Assembly (NCBI GenBank): GCA_017548275.1
Contig: JAFZAH010000020.1
Span: forward strand, 1-37,119
Source: Prevotella sp.
GTDB lineage: Bacteria > Bacteroidota > Bacteroidia > Bacteroidales > Bacteroidaceae
Direction: 5' to 3'
DNA: 37,119 nt
Shown here: piece after piece, positions 10,135 through 16,743 of the stretch
How the letters are laid out: every line of letters begins with the position of its first letter
How positions within the stretch are numbered: position 1 is the stretch's first letter
Made by a program: the position numbers and the translations under genes
Notes under the pieces: generated by a model
What the model was told of the DNA's origin: nothing
The model's input: the letters and a program-made list of their open reading frames with translations, nothing else
Databases searched by the model: none

Positions 10135-12114
10135 ATGAAAACGAATATATTCAAAAAATGGGGTGTCGCATGCCTTCTTGGCGCTATGCTGCTTTCATCT
10201 TGTAATGATATTCTCGATGAGGAACCGCGCAGCAAACTGGCACCTTCCTTCTTCAATACTGAAATGGGTATCGAGGGCGGTCTGACTTCGCTTTATGCAC
10301 ACCTGCGCTATATCTATGGCAATGGCTATTGGCTCAATATCTGTGAGACGGGTACCGACGAGTACACATGGGCACAGTCGGCTGACGGCAACTTCAAGGA
10401 TGCTGACCTCTCAGGTGTCGGTAATCTCAATGCTAATACAAGCCGCTCTGACCTCCTCTGGGGTAATGCTTTCGCTAACATCAATACTGCCAGCGGTGTC
10501 ATCGAGAATGGTACGGAGGCTGGAATGAGCGATGCCCTCCTTGCTGAGGCTTATTTCTTCCGTGCTTTCGACTATTTCATGCTTGTGCAGACTTTCGGTG
10601 GTGTGCCCCTGGATCTGGGCGCTGGAGAACTGAAGTTCAACACTTCTACCGTTCGTACGTCCGTACGTAATACCGTTCCTGAGGTTTATAAGGCCATCTT
10701 CAGCGACCTCGAGTTCGCTGTCAACAACCTGCCCGATAAACCCCGCCTGACTGGTACCGCTACGAAAAATCTCGCACGCCTCTACCTCGCAAAAGCTTAT
10801 CTGACCTTCGGATGGTGGCTCGAGAATCCCAACAATATTCCCACATACCCGGAGTGCGCACGTCAGGATCTCAACGGCCATGATGCCAAGTGGTATTTCC
10901 AGCAGGCTTATGATGTGGCGAAAACAGCCATCGACAATCCTGCCGATTACAAACTCATGGATACATTCTATGATGTGAACGTGGCTACCAATGACCGTAA
11001 TGCAGAAATCATGCTCTATGCCGACCACGACGAGAATGAAAAATACGGTAACGGCGGTGCCGGTTATGGTTGGGGTAGTGGCAGCTCTCCTGAGAACTTC
11101 GCCTATTGGATGGAGACATGGAACTATACTGAGATGATTGCCAAGTATTCATACACCGATGATAAAGGTAAGGTGCAGGAAGGTACTCTCAACCCCGTAC
11201 AGCGCGAGGCCGTGCAGGCGCTCGGACGTCCCTGGACACGTATGGCTCCTATCACTGACAATTTCATTGAAGGTGGTGTTTGGGAAGATGCGGTCAAAGA
11301 GATGGATTCACGCTACGATGCTACATTCACCCTTCGTTACCACACCAACTGGCCGAAGTCGGGCAATTCTGTTCCGTTCGTATTTGGAGCAAACAATATG
11401 CAAATCTATCCCAATGATGTCTATTTCAGTTGGGTGCCTGAGAGTGAGGATGCCAACATCAACTATACTGGTGCTGATGGAAAACTCGGTTTCGGAGAGA
11501 TGCCACAACGTCCTGACTTCGTCGTCGCTGTCAACCACATCAGCCGCAAAAAATTCCCCATCAACTGGAAACTCGGTATCTACCGCACTGACAACGGTAC
11601 AACCCTCGGCAGCAAGGTCAATGGCGGCAGCCCCCGCCCGTTCGTCATCGCTAAGTTCTCTGAGTTCTACCTCATCGCAGCCGAGGCTGCTGTGAAACTG
11701 GGCAAGAACAGCGATGCACGCGACATGGTGAATGTGCTCCGCGCACGTGCCGGTAAACAGTCATTCAATCAGAATGATAATGTGAAATTGGATCAGATTA
11801 TCGATAAAAGCGCTGACATGATAGCAGCCACTCCCGCCACCATCACCATCGACTACATCCTCGACGAGCGTAGCCGTGAGTATTGGGGTGAGGGACAGCG
11901 CTGGTACGACCTCGTGCGTACTCAGAAATGGGCTGAGCGTGCGTCAGTCTTCCACATTGCTGGCGTCGGATACACCGACAAAGACCTTGAAGAGTTCCAT
12001 CGCACCATCACTCCCGACCATTACCTCCGTCCTATCCCGCAGGGACAACTCGACGGTATGGAAATGACCAAAGAGGAGAAGAGCGCATATCAGAACCCCG
12101 GTTACAGAGATTGA
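10135..12114 (+). CDS. SusD/RagB-like surface glycan-binding lipoprotein
   Basis: This 659-residue lipoprotein is the lid and binding partner of the SusC transporter. The signal peptide ends in a lipobox with cysteine in LLSSCND, giving surface lipidation. The N-terminal SusD-like domain includes AYFFRAFDYFMLVQTFGGVPL, a stretch of tetratricopeptide-like helices typical of the family. The C-terminal RagB/SusD domain includes FSEFYLIAAEAAVKLG and the near-terminal ILDERSREYWGEGQRWYDLVR pattern, which is highly characteristic. An in-frame ATG lies upstream at 10111, but the one at 10135 gives a normal-length lipoprotein signal. The short gap after susC contains a simple repeat (copies of AATTCAG and CACAATT). 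A strong terminator follows the stop codon by about 45 bases, ending the operon. Confidence 0.95.
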   Translation: MKTNIFKKWGVACLLGAMLLSSCNDILDEEPRSKLAPSFFNTEMGIEGGLTSLYAHLRYIYGNGYWLNICETGTDEYTWAQSADGNFKDADLSGVGNLNANTSRSDLLWGNAFANINTASGVIENGTEAGMSDALLAEAYFFRAFDYFMLVQTFGGVPLDLGAGELKFNTSTVRTSVRNTVPEVYKAIFSDLEFAVNNLPDKPRLTGTATKNLARLYLAKAYLTFGWWLENPNNIPTYPECARQDLNGHDAKWYFQQAYDVAKTAIDNPADYKLMDTFYDVNVATNDRNAEIMLYADHDENEKYGNGGAGYGWGSGSSPENFAYWMETWNYTEMIAKYSYTDDKGKVQEGTLNPVQREAVQALGRPWTRMAPITDNFIEGGVWEDAVKEMDSRYDATFTLRYHTNWPKSGNSVPFVFGANNMQIYPNDVYFSWVPESEDANINYTGADGKLGFGEMPQRPDFVVAVNHISRKKFPINWKLGIYRTDNGTTLGSKVNGGSPRPFVIAKFSEFYLIAAEAAVKLGKNSDARDMVNVLRARAGKQSFNQNDNVKLDQIIDKSADMIAATPATITIDYILDERSREYWGEGQRWYDLVRTQKWAERASVFHIAGVGYTDKDLEEFHRTITPDHYLRPIPQGQLDGMEMTKEEKSAYQNPGYRD

Positions 12115-12160
12115 AACTTGCTTTTCTAATCAGATACAGTTATTAGTTTTTAGGTCTATG

Positions 12161-12196
12161 AAGAGAGAGGCTGCCACAAGGCAGCCTCTCTCTTTA
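12161..12196 (+). terminator. Strong intrinsic terminator of the SusC/SusD operon
   Basis: Bases 12161-12175 and 12180-12194 form a perfect 15-bp stem with an ACAA loop, followed by a short T run. Because both ends are A/T-rich it may also stop transcripts arriving from the minus-strand genes on the right. Confidence 0.9.
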
Positions 12197-12213
12197 GCAT
12201 ATGATTTCATCCA

Positions 12214-12340
12214 TTTCAGGATTTTAGTAGTTTCAGGAGTTCAGTATTTTCAGTAGTTCGTTGTCTGTAGTTCAGTAGTCAGTGGTTTCAGTAGTTCAGT
12301 ATTCGTATGCTAATTCGTTTCATTAGTGAAATTCGTAGTC
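12214..12340. repeat. Degenerate simple repeat of AGTAGTTCAG-like words
   Basis: After the operon terminator the spacer contains many imperfect copies of AGTAGTTCAG, TTTCAGTAGTTCAGTATT and related words, then ordinary AT-rich sequence. I see no coding potential in it. It resembles the other simple repeats in this window's spacers, though the repeat word differs. Confidence 0.6.
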
Positions 12341-12454
12341 ATTATTCCTGTTTCGTGTCCTTTGTGCCTTTTGTGGATATATCCGCAAAAAAAGGCATAC
12401 ATAACGTATGCCCTACAATAATCCTGCTATTATTTGTCATTGGAGTAGTAACCA

Positions 12455-12538
12455 TTCCCTCCCCTCGGGGAGGGTTAGGGTGGGGGCTCCTAGAGGGTTA
12501 GGGTGGGGGCTCCTTGGTTGGGGCTCCTTGGGTTCCTA
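12455..12538. repeat. GC-rich hairpin repeat element, copy 2, with tail repeated
   Basis: CCCTCCCC (12457-12464) pairs with GGGGAGGG (12467-12474). It is followed by GGGTTAGGGTGGGGGCTCC, which repeats once fully (from about 12494) and once truncated (GGTTGGGGCTCC). The stop codon of the SecD-like gene sits at the right edge of the element. Confidence 0.7.
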
Positions 12539-13477
12539 CTTCGTAACAATTTTCGCTGTTCTTTTGAGAATGCCCGAACCGAGAATCAGTGCCAGTTCTT
12601 TGGTCTGTTCTGGAGTGTATTGGCCGGAGATAGACGCATTTCCGCCGGTGATTTCCATATTGACTCTTGGTGCACTGTACACTCGGCCATCTATAACGAT
12701 GGCTATCGGCTGGCCGATGTTCTTCTTAGTTAAGTCTGTAAATTGACGGGCTCCCTCCTCGTTCATCTTCATGGTCACAATAGGACTGTGATTGAACGAA
12801 TCCTCTTCGTCTTTGGCTTCAATGATTTTGTCACCGGTGATGGCGGCAATGGGACCACGCACACAAAACAGCCCATAGAATGTTGTCTCAGAGTCCTCCA
12901 TATCGGTATCTTCATTTGAAAACATACCTCTGGAAACCATCTCTTCTTGAACGCCCCAATAAAGTCTGACGTCAGGGCTGAGCCGTTTCTGTATCTCTTC
13001 GTTTTGCAACAGACGGTTAACCTCGGCGGTGTCTTTCTCTTGGACGTATCCCAATATACAATAGTCGTCGGAATTCAGTTTCAACAAGCGGATAATCCGC
13101 TCGCCGTCTTTCATTTGTTTGCTTCCTTCCACTATCAGCCCTGCGATTTCGTTGGAATGGTACGTCTCCCAAAAACCGAATTCTCCTCTTTGACTCAGCA
13201 GACGGTTGATGCTTGTCGTGTCAACGGGCATGGGCAGATTGACGGAAAGACGGGTAGGGTCTCCTTCAACCTCAAGAATGTCTTTCTCTTCTACTTCCAA
13301 CCGTTTGGCTATCACCTTACGGATGTCTGCCAACACGGCCTGCACATCTTGACTGTCACTTTTCACGGAATCTTGCAGGGATATCTCCAACAACACGGTC
13401 TGAGTCTGTGCCTCCTGTTTACCCTTACAAGCCGCCAGCGACATCAATAACACCACGAATAATAATAACTTTTTCAT
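12536..13477 (-). CDS. Lipoprotein resembling the periplasmic P1 domain of SecD
   Basis: This 313-residue protein begins with a lipoprotein signal (MKKLLLFVVLLMSLAAC), so it should be membrane anchored and face the periplasm. Its C-terminal half reads like the first periplasmic domain of the translocase subunit SecD: ITGDKIIEA, then VTMKMNEEGARQFTDLT, NIGQPIAIVIDGRVYSAP and GNASISGQYTPEQTKELAL. The N-terminal half (RLEVEEKDILEVEG...LSVNLP) matches the part of SecD that scores RxG-type residues. The SecD membrane helices are missing: after ILGSGILK the protein simply stops. It is therefore not a working SecD, but a stand-alone version of the substrate-contacting head. I chose the second in-frame ATG because the upstream one (13513) would bury the signal peptide. 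A 46-residue ORF lies 70 bases upstream on the same strand. Its job is unknown; a periplasmic chaperone role is only a guess. Confidence 0.8.
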   Translation of the reverse strand: MKKLLLFVVLLMSLAACKGKQEAQTQTVLLEISLQDSVKSDSQDVQAVLADIRKVIAKRLEVEEKDILEVEGDPTRLSVNLPMPVDTTSINRLLSQRGEFGFWETYHSNEIAGLIVEGSKQMKDGERIIRLLKLNSDDYCILGYVQEKDTAEVNRLLQNEEIQKRLSPDVRLYWGVQEEMVSRGMFSNEDTDMEDSETTFYGLFCVRGPIAAITGDKIIEAKDEEDSFNHSPIVTMKMNEEGARQFTDLTKKNIGQPIAIVIDGRVYSAPRVNMEITGGNASISGQYTPEQTKELALILGSGILKRTAKIVTK

Positions 13478-13514
13478 ATTACTTATGTATTTGTTCACTT
13501 TCTTGTCCCTCAAA

Positions 13515-13546
13515 TGCCTCCCTCACACGGGGAGGGTAGGGGTGGG
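13515..13546. repeat. GC-rich hairpin repeat element, short copy 3
   Basis: CCTCCC and GGAGGG flank a short loop and are followed by TAGGGGTGGG, a shortened version of the tail seen in the other two copies. It lies in the 70-base gap between two minus-strand genes. Confidence 0.5.
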
Positions 13547-13547
13547 T

Positions 13548-13688
13548 TTACTTCCCTCCCTGATAAAACTTCATGATGGAACGCTCAATACGCACTTTCA
13601 ACTCTTCTTTTTCCTGAAGAGTGAGGGGAGCCATCTCGCATGCGAATAGTTCCTCGTGGCGGTGCGTGTTGATTGTTTTCTTTACCAT
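13548..13688 (-). CDS. Small 46-residue ORF, charged helical protein
   Basis: An open frame from ATG at 13688 to TAA at 13548 encodes MVKKTINTHRHEELF followed by ACEMAPLTLQEKEELKVRIE and a basic end. The middle is strongly charged and should form an amphipathic helix. It has no signal peptide or recognised domain. It lies 95 bases after the RlaP-type gene and 70 bases before the SecD-like gene on the same strand, so it could be part of either transcript. Amino-acid use looks protein-like (no run of rare residues) and the frame fits the gap neatly. I do not recognise a family. Confidence 0.5.
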   Translation of the reverse strand: MVKKTINTHRHEELFACEMAPLTLQEKEELKVRIERSIMKFYQGGK

Positions 13689-13783
13689 CTATAGTGCATT
13701 TTACCTATAGACTGCAAAGACTTCGTTTTGTAATCAATTCCTTTCCATCATTTTCAATCTAACCCCAAAAGCATCTCCCAGTG

Positions 13784-14983
13784 TTATACATTAGGCATGG
13801 CCAACTGTTCGTTTCTTATCTCAATCATCAATTGGTTCACGAATTGAGTGTCAATCTTTTCGGGGATGGTTGATTGCTCCATGAGCAGGTTCATCCGTTC
13901 TTTCTCCTCTTCCAACAGACTGATAATCTCGTCATACTCAAATTTGTGATTGCGCACATCCATCAGGAATTGCCTGTCTTGATGTCGTTGCAACATCATG
14001 CCCTTACCTTGTGCTATCTCACCGGCCATATGCATCAGACGTAAACAGTGCATCATGTTTTTCGAGTCATAGGTCTTGTCAAGATTTGACTCGTAACGCT
14101 TCGGATTCCGCTCTTTCACCCATGTCTGATATTCGGCATAAACACGGCAATGTGAAGAATAACCGTCATGGTTGTATGAGATGAAACATATCGGACGGGT
14201 ATCCTTGTCATCAATTGACGACAGTCTCAATTCGTTGCTGTCGGTCTCTTCGTTAATCACCCCGCGATAGCCGATGGGCGATATGCTGGTGAGTCGGCTC
14301 TTCACCGCATCAATGCCGCTGTCATGATAATACTCGCACGCAAAGGTAAGAAACACCATGTCTTCTTTCCAGTCGGCATGGTTTGCGATATGTGCCCCGA
14401 AGTCATAATAAACACCGTAAATGTCGTGCATATTCGGGATGTTTACCAGTCCGCAATACGCTTGATGGAGATGGCGGTTGGAGAGCCAGTCGCGGAACTT
14501 CGTGCTGCCTTGACCCTTAAAAGTGTAAATGAAGTCAAAGGGTGTAAGACGCTCTTTGACAGGGTTGACGATTTTCTTGTTCAACCCGCGCGCTTTCTCT
14601 ATCTGCGATTTGGCATAACCGAAGAACGGGTTGAAACACTCTTTGGTGAGAAACCGCTCCCGGTGGTCGATAACCATCTGCATCAGCGGATGCACTTTTC
14701 CTATAATCTTGTCTTTCGGCACAAACAGACTCTCCAACGCTGTCGGGTTCGATTTCAGCAGCAACCGCATCAGTTCGCCTATCTCATACCAGGTGTTGTC
14801 GTGTCGCGCATCCGACACCTGCGCCTGATAACCGAAACATCCCAACAACTCGTCTCTAGTGCAGACATATACGCCACTCGTGTCTATGTCCGACTCTTCT
14901 GTGTTCAGTCCATATAGGTGGCTGCCGCGAATATACTCATACAGCAGCCGCCCTTCATTCCTTATGATGTCAAATGTCGCCAT
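13784..14983 (-). CDS. RlaP-type nucleotidyltransferase (DNA polymerase beta fold)
   Basis: This 399-residue protein belongs to the predicted nucleotidyltransferases of COG3541 (Pfam 'RlaP'), a polymerase-beta-fold family proposed to act in RNA repair. The active-site signature is near the start: RGSHLYGLNTEESDID, with the GS of the nucleotide-binding loop followed by the DxD metal-binding pair. The rest contains family-like features such as GYAKSQIEKARGLNKKIVNP and MHCLRLMHMAGEIAQGKGM. It is the last of three genes packed with only a few bases between them (kinase, Thg1-like polymerase, then this), so translation is probably coupled. Length is typical. The exact reaction (adding nucleotides to RNA ends, or modifying another target) is not known for the family as far as I recall. 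Confidence 0.88.
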   Translation of the reverse strand: MATFDIIRNEGRLLYEYIRGSHLYGLNTEESDIDTSGVYVCTRDELLGCFGYQAQVSDARHDNTWYEIGELMRLLLKSNPTALESLFVPKDKIIGKVHPLMQMVIDHRERFLTKECFNPFFGYAKSQIEKARGLNKKIVNPVKERLTPFDFIYTFKGQGSTKFRDWLSNRHLHQAYCGLVNIPNMHDIYGVYYDFGAHIANHADWKEDMVFLTFACEYYHDSGIDAVKSRLTSISPIGYRGVINEETDSNELRLSSIDDKDTRPICFISYNHDGYSSHCRVYAEYQTWVKERNPKRYESNLDKTYDSKNMMHCLRLMHMAGEIAQGKGMMLQRHQDRQFLMDVRNHKFEYDEIISLLEEEKERMNLLMEQSTIPEKIDTQFVNQLMIEIRNEQLAMPNV

Positions 14984-14985
14984 AT

Positions 14986-15759
14986 TCAGTCCTCTTTATT
15001 CGATTGTTCTATAATAGTGTTAATCAACCGTGAATAATCCTTGCCAATGGGCAACTCCATCTCCAACTGCAAAGCCCGCCTGATATATGTGGTCGTTTCA
15101 TTGGTCATCGGGTTGAAACCCTGTCGTTGCACATTATGGTAATACATACCGACGCCTCGTTTTTGCCAAAGCGGCAGATCGTTATAATTGATGCCTCTCT
15201 CAAACAGAATCTCATTTTTCTCACTGGTTGATATACCCGACAACCGTTTTTGTGCAGCATTGGCAGAGACTCCTTCTTTACGAAGTGCCCAATAGCAATG
15301 CGAGTTCAGGGAGTTGCGGTGAGCATCCTCCTGTCGCCATCTGAAGTAGTCTGCCACGTTTTCCGCCGTGGGCAGGGGAATAAGTCGGTTGTCAAACACG
15401 GCTGCTCTGCCTGTATGCATGGAGAATGCGACAGATGCCTCGGAAGCAAGGATTGAAATCAATTTCCTTTCCTTCCTGCCAAATGTACTGTCTTTCAAAT
15501 GGAATAACAGCGAAATTTCGTCGCTTTGGGTATATCCGTATATCATTCGGAATCCACAATCCATCAGATGTTTGGTAGTATCTATCATGGCATCGCGGAA
15601 TCTGATATCAAAAGGCTTTTCCAAATCCCATTCCTTCTTGGTAAGCCGTGTAAAACCGTGACCGTCCAACCGTGCCACGACATAAATACCTTCGAGCATC
15701 GTCCTGTCAAGTGACTGCTCAAATTTCCTCATTTGTTTATCAAGGGTATCAAAGTCCAT
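14986..15759 (-). CDS. Thg1-like protein (3'-5' RNA polymerase / tRNA-His guanylyltransferase family)
   Basis: This 257-residue protein is a bacterial member of the Thg1 family, enzymes that add nucleotides to the 5' end of tRNA in the reverse, 3'-to-5' direction. The metal-binding residues are visible: Asp32 in ARLDGHGFTRLTKK and Asp80-Glu81 in YGYTQSDEISLLF. The family's DAHRNSLNSHCYW stretch is also intact, as is a later ERGINYNDLPLWQKRGVG. True Thg1 adds G-1 to eukaryotic tRNA-His; in most bacteria that base is genome-encoded, and bacterial Thg1-like proteins instead repair 5'-truncated tRNAs using the 3' strand as template. It sits between the kinase and RlaP-type genes with gaps of 3 and 2 bases. 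A tRNA-like sequence with a mismatched acceptor lies just upstream of the operon, a possible substrate (inference). Confidence 0.93.
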   Translation of the reverse strand: MDFDTLDKQMRKFEQSLDRTMLEGIYVVARLDGHGFTRLTKKEWDLEKPFDIRFRDAMIDTTKHLMDCGFRMIYGYTQSDEISLLFHLKDSTFGRKERKLISILASEASVAFSMHTGRAAVFDNRLIPLPTAENVADYFRWRQEDAHRNSLNSHCYWALRKEGVSANAAQKRLSGISTSEKNEILFERGINYNDLPLWQKRGVGMYYHNVQRQGFNPMTNETTTYIRRALQLEMELPIGKDYSRLINTIIEQSNKED

Positions 15760-15762
15760 TGT

Positions 15763-16230
15763 CTATTCCCTCCATGTTGATATTTCAAAATCGTTATTGT
15801 CTATTCTCACAAAATACAGTTCATCAAATCCTTCTGCCTTCGATGGCATCTCCAGTTTATTGCTCGTGCAAGCGATAGCCTTAGAGGGCACTTTGTCGCC
15901 TCGTGACTCATTCCTCAGAACACAGTCTTTCACGATGCTTTGAAAGAACAAACCGATGACTTGATAACCGTACTCCTTGGCTTTTTGTATATATATCATA
16001 CGGTCTGCAATCTCTGGATTGGTGTTGTCGATGACGAACGATTTACCCTCGTCAAGACATTTCATCAATTCCAAATTCTCTTTGTTGCGGGTATGAAGAA
16101 TATCAAGACTGATATGGGTATAGTTCCCGTCAGACAGCATTTGACGATAGAATGTTGTCTTTCCGCTTGCCTGAATCCCCATAAAGATGATGGCTTGCCG
16201 GTTTCGTTTCTCAAAAGGCAGGTGTTTCAT
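15763..16230 (-). CDS. P-loop nucleotide/polynucleotide kinase-like protein
   Basis: This 155-residue protein is a small P-loop kinase of the polynucleotide-kinase-like (AAA_33) type. The Walker A loop GIQASGKTT has its lysine at residue 24. Asp43 in SLDIL and the DNTNP motif (68-72), usual for 5'-OH polynucleotide kinases and related zeta-toxin-like folds, follow. The lid region is CVLRNESRGDKVP. No phosphatase or ligase domain is attached. As the first gene of the three-gene operon it would fit as the enzyme that re-phosphorylates a cleaved RNA 5' end before the Thg1-like polymerase extends it; a 5' mono- or triphosphate is required or made during Thg1-type activation. That order of action is inference. 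The start is unambiguous, about 40 bases after a -7 box on this strand. Confidence 0.85.
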   Translation of the reverse strand: MKHLPFEKRNRQAIIFMGIQASGKTTFYRQMLSDGNYTHISLDILHTRNKENLELMKCLDEGKSFVIDNTNPEIADRMIYIQKAKEYGYQVIGLFFQSIVKDCVLRNESRGDKVPSKAIACTSNKLEMPSKAEGFDELYFVRIDNNDFEISTWRE

Positions 16231-16271
16231 TCTAAATTGTTGCAGATAACTTTCTTATTTCTATTCTGTTG

Positions 16272-16279
16272 CAAAATTA
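16272..16279 (-). promoter_or_regulatory. -7 promoter box for the RNA-repair operon
   Basis: Read on the minus strand the sequence is TAATTTTG followed by CAAC, a good -7 match. No TTTG is found 19-21 bases upstream, so the -33 element is missing or weak. The predicted leader is about 35 bases. Confidence 0.5.
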
Positions 16280-16372
16280 ATCATCTTTGCGCAGCCTTTT
16301 TGCGTAGAGCCGTTTTTTGTCTTTTTTTTGAAAGATTTTTTAAAAACGCAAAAACATTTCGTAGTACCATTC

Positions 16373-16380
16373 TACTTTTG
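16373..16380 (+). promoter_or_regulatory. -7 promoter box for the tRNA-like sequence
   Basis: TACTTTTG fits TAnnTTTG and lies about 50 bases before the tRNA-like body. No convincing -33 element is visible. It points away from the RNA-repair operon, so the two units are divergent. Confidence 0.45.
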
Positions 16381-16428
16381 CAACGGAAAAACATAATAAC
16401 GTTCTTTGAATGCAGTGAGTGCCGTAGG

Positions 16429-16503
16429 AGAGGAATACTTCGTAAGTGGTAAGAACGTCGGATTGTAATTCCGAAGGTCGCGGGTTCGAGTCCCGCCTCC
16501 AAA
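16429..16503 (+). ncRNA. tRNA-like RNA, anticodon GTA, tRNA-His-like arms, mispaired acceptor
   Basis: The anticodon arm is perfect: TCGGA (16458-16462), loop TTGTAAT, TCCGA (16470-16474), giving anticodon GTA. A 5-base variable region leads to a perfect T arm, GCGGG-TTCGAGT-CCCGC (16480-16496). A D arm is present with GTGGT in the loop (stem TTC/GAA, or alternatively CGT/ACG), preceded by T-A as at positions 8-9. The acceptor does not pair properly: with U8-A9 at 16436-16437, positions 4-6 pair (G-C, G-C, A-T) but 1-3 and 7 do not. Alternatively GGAG (16427-16430) could pair with CTCC (16497-16500). No CCA in the normal place. A GTA anticodon means tyrosine, but bacterial tRNA-Tyr has a long variable arm and this has a short one; the anticodon and T arms look like tRNA-His with one changed base. 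It may be a pseudogene or a substrate of the nearby Thg1-like protein. Confidence 0.6.
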
Positions 16504-16743
16504 TCGCTGGTGTAGTTCAGAACCCTCTCCGCCCGTCGCCTCATTATTTAAGGGAGCGATATATTACTTTTCCCGGATAATCATTTGATATAAATGCAGT
16601 CAGAAATGGCTGCTTTATTTTTTTCCCCTAAATAATGTCAGAAACTACATTATGAAAATTCGTGTTTTTGTCAATGCCTTTTGACTCAAGGCGATTATTA
16701 TCGACATATCCAATAAGTCCAACTGTCGCCATTCTTTTTTTGT

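Noticed and set aside
12118-12540. Short frames in the spacer after the SusD gene
   Set aside because: They are made of simple repeats and the GC-rich hairpin element.
16427-16530. A longer tRNA with acceptor GGAGAGG paired to CCTCTCC at 16524-16530
   Set aside because: The 7-bp pairing exists, but the 27 extra bases after the T arm have no place in a cloverleaf; it may be coincidence or a larger non-canonical fold.
16281-16544. Minus-strand frame of 87 residues over the tRNA-like sequence
   Set aside because: It contains GLEPATFGITIRR, a familiar kind of artefact from translating the reverse strand of a tRNA.
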